Below, in pieces: positions 1 through 5,140 of a DNA stretch of 6,578 nucleotides (position 1 is the first letter of the stretch; each line of letters starts with the position of its first letter). This stretch comes from an uncultured Alphaproteobacteria bacterium (GTDB lineage: Bacteria > Pseudomonadota > Alphaproteobacteria > RF32 > CAG-239), in NCBI GenBank assembly GCA_944392185.1, contig CALXVW010000010.1, positions 1 through 6,578 on the forward strand, in the 5' to 3' direction. The position numbers were made by a program, and so were the translations under genes. A model generated the notes under the pieces. The model had not been told where the DNA came from. It made no database searches and was given only the letters and a program-made list of their open reading frames with translations.

Positions 1-509
1 GTAATGTCTATGGTAAATTTCTTTAGGGCCTCAAAATTATCCTCTGCCGTCTCACTATCGGCCAAGCGCCCTTTTCTATAAACATTAATCGCCTGATTCA
101 ACTCCGTGGCCTTAACACCGCTTGAGGTCAAAATATCATAAGCCTCATTGCCGGCTGTCACGCTCAAGGCCTGCAGCAAGCGCTCTATGGTCACGTATTT
201 ATCGTTGGCTTTATCTGCCAATTTCTCCGCTTCCATCATAACGGTGGTGAACTCTTGGCTCATCAGCGCCTGCACGGAAGCTCCCGCCACTTGCGGAAGT
301 TTGGCAAAAGCTTGCTCTAGTTTTCTTTTGATTTCTTCTACCCTGCCGCCTGATTTTTCAAGCAGGTTATAGATGACCTCGTTTTTGTCATCTAACAGAA
401 TTTTTAACAAGTGCAAGGGCGTGATGTACTGGTTTTTGTTAGCTGCTGCCAGTTTTATCACTTCCTCCAGTACGTCTTTTGATTTGGCTGTAAGTTTTTC
501 AAAATCCAT
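1..509 (-). CDS. clpB: ClpB disaggregase, N-terminal part (cut by window edge)
   Basis: ClpB is a cytoplasmic AAA+ chaperone that pulls proteins out of aggregates together with DnaK. I translated 169 codons from the ATG at 509. The product begins MDFEKLTAKSKDVLEEV and carries the two-repeat Clp N-domain, with TPLHLLKILL near residue 30 and VTIERLLQAL near residue 105. It then runs into YRKGRLAD and ALKKFTIDIT, which is the linker just before the first AAA+ domain. The Walker motifs, the middle coiled-coil domain and the C-terminus lie beyond base 1, so most of the usual roughly 860 residues are missing because of the window edge, not because the gene is broken. The start is supported by AAGGGAGA eight bases upstream. 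A heat-shock-like promoter lies in the 63-base gap before the gene, so it may be expressed separately from the phosphoesterase gene upstream. ClpA and ClpC are alternatives, but the linker wording fits ClpB. Confidence 0.95.
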   Translation of the reverse strand, partial: MDFEKLTAKSKDVLEEVIKLAAANKNQYITPLHLLKILLDDKNEVIYNLLEKSGGRVEEIKRKLEQAFAKLPQVAGASVQALMSQEFTTVMMEAEKLADKANDKYVTIERLLQALSVTAGNEAYDILTSSGVKATELNQAINVYRKGRLADSETAEDNFEALKKFTIDI

Positions 510-533
510 AATTGTATCTCCCTTCTTCTTTTA

Positions 534-563
534 ATATAGGAGATACACCCATACAAAATCAAG
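534..563 (-). promoter_or_regulatory. Candidate heat-shock (sigma-32-type) promoter of clpB
   Basis: On the minus strand CTTGAT (563-558) is followed by a 16-base spacer and TCCTATAT (541-534). The RpoH consensus is roughly CTTGAAA, a 13-17 base spacer, then CCCCATNT, so five of six bases match at -35 and six of eight at -10. The same bases can also be read as CTTGAT, 18 bases, CTATAT, which resembles an alphaproteobacterial housekeeping promoter. Initiation would fall near 527, giving a leader of about 18 bases that still includes the ribosome-binding site. clpB is a standard RpoH target and rpoH lies about 3 kb upstream, which supports the reading. It is untested. Confidence 0.45.
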
Positions 564-572
564 CCATGCTCA

Positions 573-1715
573 CTATTTTTTTATTAAATCTATGACCGCA
601 ATCTCTGATGGGGCAAACAAACGCATGCTCGGCCCCCAAGTTCCTGCACCCGGGGATACATGCAAATCAATGTCATTGACTTTATAGTCTCCGCTCAAAT
701 ACTGATTAGCTTTTTTTACAAAAATATGGAACGGAAATATCTGTCCGCCATGCGTATGCCCTGATAAAACCAGCTGATAGTTATATCTACTGATCGAATT
801 TGCTACTTCAGGATTATGCGACATCAAAATCCTAAATTGCTTCTGCTGGCTTCCTTCCAGTGAACGTGTCAGATTAATGTTGAAATTTGGGTGGAAATTT
901 GCCGTGTGAGCATCCGGAACACCGGCAATGAATATCTCATGGGCTACCGTCTCCCCTTGGTTAAACAATACCTTGAAACCCATTTTTTCATACTTATACA
1001 TCCACGGATATAAGCCATTATATAATTCGTGATTACCTATCGATACATAAACCCCATATGGTGCACTTAAGCCCTTTAGGACTTCAAGTTTATCATCCAA
1101 TACCGTCGAATCATCATCTATCAAATCCCCGGTTATCAATATGACATCGGGTGCAAGGCTTTCTACTTTATCAATAATTTTGCGTATTCTGCTGAGCGGT
1201 GTGGTCCTGTCTATATGCAAATCTGATAAATGCACCAAACGCAAATTCCGGCTAATCAACGACGTTGAAATCGTAATATTATTAACTTCAGGAATTTTTA
1301 CTCCTTCATATAATGCATACCCTCCTATCACAAAGGATAAAACCACAACTATCATATTTGCATAGCTTAACACACTGATGTTTTTAGGATTGATTGACCA
1401 ATTATCAACTCCCATAAAACGAGCAATTCCATATACTCCATACCAAGTAATGTCTCGCAGCATCAATAGGCAAAAAATTATAAAAGCAAAACCCAAAAGT
1501 GTGTAACCGCCAAATGATATAACCGCAAAAACCTTTGACGGAAGCCATGTTGCATGTTTTAAAACAGATATAATTAAAGGTGCAAACCAACCGACTAGAA
1601 TAACTCCGGAAATCAGCGCTTTTCCAACCAACTTAATATCACTATAACCAACCAGTGTTTTAATCGTGATGGCTGAACAGGCTGCGGCAACAATAAAGAA
1701 TGCAATAAAAAACAT
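573..1715 (-). CDS. Membrane-anchored calcineurin-like metallophosphoesterase (YkuE/YaeI type)
   Basis: This 380-residue protein has a membrane N-terminal half and a phosphoesterase C-terminal half. Hydrophobic segments lie at about residues 1-21, 31-52, 63-86 and 117-135. The catalytic domain begins near residue 157 and shows the full metal-ligand set in order: DLH (D165, H167), GDLIDD (G196, D197), GNHE (N228, H229), SH (H300) and GHTHGGQ (H320, H322). It is therefore expected to be an active two-metal hydrolase. Relatives include E. coli YaeI, Bacillus YkuE and chlamydial LpxG, which cleaves UDP-diacylglucosamine in lipid A synthesis. A lipid or envelope substrate is plausible here but not shown. 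The ATG at 1715 has AAGGT about eight bases upstream. The gene follows the DUF4167 gene by 33 bases with no terminator, so the two are probably cotranscribed. It sits where clpB normally follows the DUF4167 gene in Alphaproteobacteria. Confidence 0.88.
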   Translation of the reverse strand: MFFIAFFIVAAACSAITIKTLVGYSDIKLVGKALISGVILVGWFAPLIISVLKHATWLPSKVFAVISFGGYTLLGFAFIIFCLLMLRDITWYGVYGIARFMGVDNWSINPKNISVLSYANMIVVVLSFVIGGYALYEGVKIPEVNNITISTSLISRNLRLVHLSDLHIDRTTPLSRIRKIIDKVESLAPDVILITGDLIDDDSTVLDDKLEVLKGLSAPYGVYVSIGNHELYNGLYPWMYKYEKMGFKVLFNQGETVAHEIFIAGVPDAHTANFHPNFNINLTRSLEGSQQKQFRILMSHNPEVANSISRYNYQLVLSGHTHGGQIFPFHIFVKKANQYLSGDYKVNDIDLHVSPGAGTWGPSMRLFAPSEIAVIDLIKK

Positions 1716-1748
1716 TTTCTGACCTTCGCTGATATCCTAGTTATTTTT

Positions 1749-2297
1749 TTATAATGCTGCCACCTCTACTCTTGGCTTGCGCCCGCGGCTATGCGGACGA
1801 GAACTTTGAGATACTGGCTTTTCCGCATCGGCAGCATTTATCTCTATAACCTTAAAAGAACGTTTTCTTACAACTGGGGTTTCTTGTTGTGGAGATGCTT
1901 CCAAAACTTGTTCTGAGCTTGTCTCCGGTTTTATGTTTTCAGCCTCTAGTACCTGCTCTTTTTCTGCTACAGGCTGTTCTTTCTCTGAAACCGACGATAC
2001 TTCTGCAGAATTTGCCTGTATATTTTCTTCTCTGCCTTGACGCTGGTTCTTACGCTCATTAATCTCTGTTACTATCTTGCGATAATGCTCTGCATATTGA
2101 CGGAAGGTTTCTGCCTCAATATAATCGCCGTTGCCTTGTGCCTCTTTGGCCAATTCATTATATCTCTTAATCAAATCAAGGGCCGTACCGCTGATCTTGC
2201 CGGCTGAACTTATACTGTCAAATTTATAATTCAAAGAAAAAATTTGATTATTATTGTTGTAATTATTATTTGAACGAAATTTATTATTTTTTTTCAT
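1749..2297 (-). CDS. DUF4167-family protein
   Basis: This 182-residue protein is probably cytoplasmic, with no signal peptide or membrane segment. Residues about 22-78 match the DUF4167 pattern: a FDS start, GKISGTALDLIKRYNELAK, then GDYIEAETFRQYAEHYRKI, the family's AEHY signature. The N-terminus is asparagine-rich (NNNYNNNN at 10-17). The domain is followed by a charged, Glu/Gln-rich, low-complexity tail in which EQVLEA occurs twice (residues 114-119 and 129-134). The protein ends with a basic patch, RPHSRGRKPR (167-176). That architecture suggests nucleic-acid or ribosome-associated binding, but the molecular function of the family is not known to me. In Alphaproteobacteria the gene commonly sits between prmC and clpB, as it largely does here. 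Its start has only a weak ribosome-binding site (GUGGUAAAG) and is preceded by a structured leader. Confidence 0.85.
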   Translation of the reverse strand: MKKNNKFRSNNNYNNNNQIFSLNYKFDSISSAGKISGTALDLIKRYNELAKEAQGNGDYIEAETFRQYAEHYRKIVTEINERKNQRQGREENIQANSAEVSSVSEKEQPVAEKEQVLEAENIKPETSSEQVLEASPQQETPVVRKRSFKVIEINAADAEKPVSQSSRPHSRGRKPRVEVAAL

Positions 2298-2314
2298 AAA
2301 ACTTTACCACGCAT
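2294..2314 (-). CDS. Possible leader mini-ORF (MRGKVL) overlapping the DUF4167 start
   Basis: On the minus strand an ATG at 2314 opens six codons (MRGKVL). Its TGA stop (2296-2294) overlaps the DUF4167 ATG (2297-2295) in the ATGA arrangement typical of translational coupling. GGGG, a Shine-Dalgarno-like run, lies four bases before this ATG, inside the 3' arm of the 2318-2337 hairpin, whereas the DUF4167 gene itself has a poor site. It may be a translated leader that delivers ribosomes to the main gene. An ORF this short can easily arise by chance. Confidence 0.15.
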   Translation of the reverse strand: MRGKVL

Positions 2315-2317
2315 ATT

Positions 2318-2401
2318 GCCCCGACTAAATACGGGACGGATTAATAAAAAAACAATTTTTGTTTTTGCTGAAATAAAAGGCGACTAAAAAAACAATGTCG
2401 C
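2318..2401 (-). promoter_or_regulatory. Structured leader upstream of the DUF4167 gene (three stem-loops)
   Basis: The 147-base gap between prmC and the DUF4167 gene holds three inverted repeats, read on the minus strand. GCGAC pairs with GTCGC (2401-2380, 12-base loop) and is followed by CTTTTATTT. AAAAACAA pairs with TTGTTTTT (2366-2348, three-base loop) and is followed by more T. GTCCCG pairs with CGGGGC (2337-2318, one G-U pair, eight-base loop) and ends 20 bases before the start codon. The first two could be weak terminators and the third could affect ribosome access. I recognise no known riboswitch or ribosomal-protein leader here. The AT-rich stems are weak individually. Confidence 0.3.
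2345..2396 (-). repeat. 12-base direct repeat ATTGTTTTTTTA, two copies
   Basis: Two identical 12-base copies, ATTGTTTTTTTA, lie at 2396-2385 and 2356-2345 on the minus strand, exactly 40 bases apart. The first copy forms the loop of the GCGAC/GTCGC hairpin. The second copy supplies the 3' arm of the next hairpin. The AAAAACAA between them (2366-2359) can pair with either copy. Seven of the twelve bases are a T run, so the repeat is less improbable than its length suggests. Confidence 0.6.
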
Positions 2402-2415
2402 TAAAAACATTTGTC

Positions 2416-2443
2416 ATATTACATAATAATTTTTCATTTGCAA
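2416..2443 (-). promoter_or_regulatory. Candidate sigma-70-type promoter for the DUF4167 gene
   Basis: TTGCAA (2443-2438), a 16-base spacer and TAATAT (2421-2416) lie directly after the prmC stop codon on the minus strand. Each hexamer matches the TTGACA/TATAAT consensus at four of six positions. Initiation near 2409 would give a leader of about 112 bases that covers all three stem-loops. The same two hexamers, with a 17-base spacer, occur upstream of rpoH. The region is AT-rich, so chance matches are expected. Confidence 0.3.
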
Positions 2444-2444
2444 C

Positions 2445-3308
2445 TCATTTTTTTAAGATTACACATCTTTCAATTAAAGAGAAATCTTTTTTTATCTCCT
2501 CTGTTATAAAACCCGCCTTATTGAATATTTGTCCGACCTCTCTTGCTTGATCTTCGCCGACTTCTAAAAAAACATACCCACCGTTTTTTACCAAACTCGG
2601 CGCTAGCTTGGCTATTTGAAAATAACTTTCCAATCCATCCGGACCTCCGTCTAAAGCTATCATGGGATCATAATTCTTAACCTCTGCATCAAGAGTATCT
2701 ATCTCCTTACTCTTAATATAAGGCGGGTTTGATAAAAGCACATCATACCCTGCTCCCGCTGAAGATAAAAAATCTTTGGCAAACCAATCTCCTAAACGAA
2801 AATCTACCCGGCCGTCAACACCTAGCCTTTTTGCATTTTCTTTTGCCACATCAAGTGCTTTTGCTGAAATATCAATTCCTACCCCGTTAAGAGCCGGAAA
2901 TTCTGCTAAAACACTGCAAATAATACAGCCGGATCCGACACCCAGCTCCAAAATTTTTCCTTCTTCTTTTCCTTCTTGTTTTATCTTTTCTATGGCTGCT
3001 TCAACCAAAATCTCCGTATCCGGACGCGGGGTTAGAACATCTTCACTTACCTTAAAATCATATTTGTAAAATCCCCTGCGCCCCAATATCTTATCTGTCG
3101 GTATATGCCGTTTGCGCTTTTCTAAAAATTTTGCAAATTGCTTCTCTTCATCTTCGCTAAAGTCAATAGTACCATATACCAAAGAGGATGCCTCAACGCC
3201 CAAGGCTTCTTCTAAAAGCAACCTTATTTCATAACCGCTTGATTCAACTCCTGCCGCTTTTAGTTCTTGCAGGGCATTCTCAATTATTAAATTTGTTGAT
3301 TGTCTCAT
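2445..3308 (-). CDS. prmC: Release-factor glutamine methyltransferase PrmC (HemK)
   Basis: PrmC transfers a methyl group from S-adenosylmethionine to the glutamine of the GGQ motif in release factors RF1 and RF2, which speeds peptide release. The 287-residue length is typical. An N-terminal helical substrate-binding domain spans about residues 8-75. It is followed by TPRPDTEILVE (93-103), the cofactor motif ELGVGSGC (121-128), GIDIS (144-148) and the catalytic NPPY (194-197), which is diagnostic for glutamine or adenine N-methylation. The start is the ATG at 3308, because an in-frame TAG lies immediately upstream and no other ATG is near. No ribosome-binding site precedes it, and a strong terminator ends 12 bases upstream. 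prfA, the usual upstream partner gene for RF1, is absent; the gene before it is a small ORF behind rpoH. Confidence 0.95.
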   Translation of the reverse strand: MRQSTNLIIENALQELKAAGVESSGYEIRLLLEEALGVEASSLVYGTIDFSEDEEKQFAKFLEKRKRHIPTDKILGRRGFYKYDFKVSEDVLTPRPDTEILVEAAIEKIKQEGKEEGKILELGVGSGCIICSVLAEFPALNGVGIDISAKALDVAKENAKRLGVDGRVDFRLGDWFAKDFLSSAGAGYDVLLSNPPYIKSKEIDTLDAEVKNYDPMIALDGGPDGLESYFQIAKLAPSLVKNGGYVFLEVGEDQAREVGQIFNKAGFITEEIKKDFSLIERCVILKK

Positions 3309-3320
3309 CTATTTTTCTAA

Positions 3321-3347
3321 CACAAAAACACCTGCCTAATGCAGGTG
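3321..3347 (-). terminator. Strong intrinsic terminator after the rpoH-small ORF unit
   Basis: On the minus strand CACCTGC (3347-3341), a five-base loop ATTAG and GCAGGTG (3335-3329) form a perfect seven-pair stem. TTTTTGTG follows directly. The stem begins six bases after the stop codon of the 60-aa ORF and ends 20 bases before prmC. This is the clearest terminator in the window. On the plus strand the stem is followed by agattttt, so weak opposite-strand activity is possible, but no plus-strand gene ends here. Confidence 0.85.
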
Positions 3348-3353
3348 AGATTT

Positions 3354-3536
3354 TTAAGCATGATAAAGTTCTTTATCTTTCTGAAAGGACGGCGCACCTT
3401 CCTCTCCATGCAACATATGACGGACTTTTTCCAAACGGGCAGACATCCGAGCAGAAAAGCTTTTATAGTCCCAACACTTTTCTGTCTTGGGGCCGGAATT
3501 ATTTTCTTGCTTGTTATTTTTTTCTTTGCTTACCAT
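3354..3536 (-). CDS. Small hypothetical protein, 60 aa, behind rpoH
   Basis: I do not recognise this protein. It begins MVSKEKNNKQENN, is hydrophilic and lysine/asparagine-rich at the N-terminus, and has a single cysteine and tryptophan (C21, W22). A likely amphipathic helix follows at about residues 25-43 (SFSARMSARLEKVRHMLHG), and the tail is charged. No signal peptide or membrane segment is seen. Three observations make it likely real: a strong Shine-Dalgarno sequence (AGAGGGAAG) is well spaced from the ATG, it starts 29 bases after the rpoH stop on the same strand, and its stop lies six bases before a strong intrinsic terminator. It therefore forms the end of the rpoH transcript. A role in sigma-factor or stress control is only suggested by position. 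Confidence 0.7.
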   Translation of the reverse strand: MVSKEKNNKQENNSGPKTEKCWDYKSFSARMSARLEKVRHMLHGEEGAPSFQKDKELYHA

Positions 3537-3565
3537 CTGTCTTCCCTCTTGTTTCTATAAGTATA

Positions 3566-4462
3566 TCACTTTTTTGCTTTAATTGCAACCAAAACCAAAG
3601 CTTTCAGCTTATCAAAAGCGCTTTTTTCTATCTGGCGAATCCGCTCCCGACTAACATTGAATTTGGCTCCCAAATCTTCCAAAGTAATCGGCGAATCCGT
3701 CAGCATCCGATTTTTGATGATGTATTGTTCTCGCTCGCTCAATTTTTCCAGACAGCTTTGCAAAATCTTGGCCTTGTATGAGACCTCTTGACGGCGCGCC
3801 AAATTCTCTTCAATGTTTTGGCTCTTATCTACCAAAAAGTCTATCTGCTCATCTTCATCATCATCGGAGACGGCAACGTTTAGAGATTTATCCCCGCTTA
3901 AGCGGCTGTTCATCTCTTTTACCTCATCCTCGCTCACAACCAGCTCTTTGGCTATTGTTTTTACCGTTTCGGGCTCAAGCTCCTTGTTCTCATACAAACC
4001 TAAACGTGCTTTAATTCTTGAAAGGTTATAAAAAAGTTTTTTCTGCGCGGCACGGGTGCCTATCTTAACCAACGACCAAGAACGCAAAATGTAATCATTA
4101 ATCGCCGCTTTTATCCACCACATGGCATAGGTTGCCAAACGTACTTTTTTGGAAAGATCAAACTTCTTGACAGCCTGCATCAAACCGATGTTGGCCTCTG
4201 AGATAATATCTGCCAAAGGCAGGCCGTAGTGACGATAAGCAAACGCAATCTTGGCCGCCAAACGCAAATGTGAGGTAACCAAAATTTGAGCCGCCGACAT
4301 ATCTCCTTTTTCTTGAAAATCCGTCACCAGCTTTTGCTCTTGTTCTTCACTTAAAACCGGAAATTTCTTAATCTGCTCCATGTAGGAAACCAGACTGTTA
4401 TCACTAAATGGTACCGGCAGATTAGATGATGTTTTTATGACCAGTTCAGAACCGTTGCTCAT
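3566..4462 (-). CDS. rpoH: RNA polymerase heat-shock sigma factor RpoH (sigma-32)
   Basis: RpoH directs RNA polymerase to chaperone and protease genes. The 298-residue product is slightly longer than E. coli RpoH (284). Region 2.1 is VTSHLRLAAKIA (62-73). Region 2.2 is ISEANIGLMQAVKKFD (87-102). Regions 2.3-2.4 include TYAMWWIKA and YILRSWSLVKIGT (111-136). The RpoH box is QKKLFYNLS (140-148), compared with the usual QRKLFFNLR. Region 4.2 carries the helix-turn-helix LEDLGAKFNVSRERIRQIEK (261-280). The RpoH box and the ILRSWSLVK motif argue against RpoD. The ATG at 4462 has AAGGGG about 12 bases upstream, a long spacing. The leader holds a promoter candidate and hairpins. The gene is followed by a 60-aa ORF and a terminator. 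Confidence 0.93.
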   Translation of the reverse strand: MSNGSELVIKTSSNLPVPFSDNSLVSYMEQIKKFPVLSEEQEQKLVTDFQEKGDMSAAQILVTSHLRLAAKIAFAYRHYGLPLADIISEANIGLMQAVKKFDLSKKVRLATYAMWWIKAAINDYILRSWSLVKIGTRAAQKKLFYNLSRIKARLGLYENKELEPETVKTIAKELVVSEDEVKEMNSRLSGDKSLNVAVSDDDEDEQIDFLVDKSQNIEENLARRQEVSYKAKILQSCLEKLSEREQYIIKNRMLTDSPITLEDLGAKFNVSRERIRQIEKSAFDKLKALVLVAIKAKK

Positions 4463-4484
4463 ATATGACTTCTACCCCTTTTCA

Positions 4485-4503
4485 TTGCTTGTTTTATAAG
4501 CAA
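4485..4503 (-). promoter_or_regulatory. Small hairpin in the rpoH leader
   Basis: On the minus strand TTGCTT (4503-4498), a seven-base loop ATAAAAC and AAGCAA (4490-4485) form a perfect six-pair stem. It lies immediately after the terminator-like hairpin and just upstream of the AAGGGG ribosome-binding site (4480-4475). Its position suggests it could influence translation of rpoH, but the site itself is outside the stem and the stem is weak. Confidence 0.25.
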
Positions 4504-4529
4504 AAAGCCTCCAAAAAACTTTCCGGAGC
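4502..4529 (-). terminator. Terminator-like hairpin between the exported-protein gene and rpoH
   Basis: On the minus strand CTCC (4528-4525) pairs with GGAG (4512-4509). The stem can be extended inward by two G-U and two A-U pairs around a four-base loop. GCTTTTTG follows, giving a five-base T run (4506-4502). It could end the asnS transcript. It lies downstream of the best rpoH promoter candidate, so it could instead be a leader attenuator of rpoH. The stem is weaker than that of the terminator at 3347-3321. Confidence 0.4.
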
Positions 4530-4537
4530 AAGAAATG

Positions 4538-4566
4538 ATATTAGTCTTTTTTGATGAAAATTGCAA
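4538..4566 (-). promoter_or_regulatory. Candidate sigma-70-type promoter for rpoH
   Basis: TTGCAA (4566-4561), a 17-base spacer and TAATAT (4543-4538) lie on the minus strand in the gap before rpoH, 11 bases after the preceding stop codon. Each hexamer matches consensus at four of six positions and the spacing is ideal. Initiation near 4531 would put the terminator-like hairpin in the rpoH leader. I see no convincing RpoH-type site here, so autoregulation is not indicated by sequence. Confidence 0.35.
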
Positions 4567-4577
4567 TAGCCTTTATA

Positions 4578-5126
4578 CTATTTTTTATAATTAAAAGAGG
4601 TTACCTTTCCCGGGCGATAATTAACGATACTAACCTTGAAATTATCTCCGTCTTCTTGCAGAAGTAAAAAAATACGGCGGTTTAAAATCGGATTGTCGCT
4701 GACACAAATACAAAAATCTTCATTCGTCAACCCTTCATTAACTTTGGCAGTGATTAATATGTTGGCCAACTCATAGTTTTCCTCCGGTCTAAAAGACGCT
4801 ACCTCTATCGGGGTAAAATTCTCCGTGTTTTTTAAGGCCAAAATTCTCAATCTTCTTTCAGAAATACTTTCTTCTTTTACTTCGGCAGAATCTATAGAAA
4901 GCTCTTGCCTTACCTTGGTAATTAAGCCGCTGTCATTACAAGAGGGAAACGTTTTTACCTCTTTTACTTTCTCGCCCTCAACCGGCTCAATGACTTTTAC
5001 CGTTTGCTCAGGTATCCCAAAGTCATCGTAGCTGATTTCTGCCCCAGTCTGTTCTTCTGCCGGGGTTTGCGCAAAAGCAGAAAAGCTCAGTAAACTCATA
5101 ACCGACAAAAGAACAGCCAAGTGCAT
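4578..5126 (-). CDS. Exported protein of unknown function, 182 aa
   Basis: I do not recognise this family. The first 19 residues (MHLAVLLSVMSLLSFSAFA) form a signal peptide, with a likely signal peptidase I cut after AFA. The n-region is unusually short and lacks lysine or arginine, but an in-frame TAA upstream with no intervening start codon rules out a longer start. There is no lipobox, so the product is probably a soluble periplasmic protein. Residues 20-60 are acidic, proline- and valine-rich and probably flexible. A mixed alpha/beta domain spans about 63-180, with three cysteines (C63, C139, C141) that could form a disulphide. The gene begins 11 bases after asnS, whose stop codon overlaps its AAGGAG ribosome-binding site, so the two are cotranscribed and probably translationally coupled. 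Nothing in the sequence indicates a biochemical role. Confidence 0.85.
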   Translation of the reverse strand: MHLAVLLSVMSLLSFSAFAQTPAEEQTGAEISYDDFGIPEQTVKVIEPVEGEKVKEVKTFPSCNDSGLITKVRQELSIDSAEVKEESISERRLRILALKNTENFTPIEVASFRPEENYELANILITAKVNEGLTNEDFCICVSDNPILNRRIFLLLQEDGDNFKVSIVNYRPGKVTSFNYKK

Positions 5127-5133
5127 TTTATTT

Positions 5134-5140
5134 CTCCTTA
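5134..5140 (-). promoter_or_regulatory. Ribosome-binding site fused to the asnS stop codon
   Basis: On the minus strand TAAGGAG reads both as the asnS stop codon (TAA, 5140-5138) and as the Shine-Dalgarno sequence AAGGAG (5139-5134), seven bases before the ATG of the exported-protein gene. Ribosomes ending on asnS are therefore positioned to restart on the next gene. It is close to the ideal consensus. Confidence 0.8.

Noticed and set aside
148..372. Plus-strand ORF opposite clpB
   Set aside because: It is a shadow of the well-conserved ClpB N-domain on the other strand.
1405..1590. Minus-strand ORF within the phosphoesterase gene
   Set aside because: It is out of frame inside the membrane-segment coding region of a gene with an intact catalytic domain, and it has no separate start signal.
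2348..2366. AAAAACAA/TTGTTTTT hairpin as the prmC terminator
   Set aside because: Only one G-C pair supports the stem, so I kept it as part of a possible leader structure rather than calling a terminator.
2776..3069. Plus-strand ORF opposite prmC
   Set aside because: It lies antisense to the conserved methyltransferase core of PrmC and has no ribosome-binding site or family resemblance.
3188..3781. Plus-strand ORF of 197 codons
   Set aside because: It runs antisense across the 5' end of prmC, a strong terminator, the small ORF and the conserved C-terminus of rpoH. Its product is low-quality, Leu/Phe/Ser-rich sequence with no recognisable domain.
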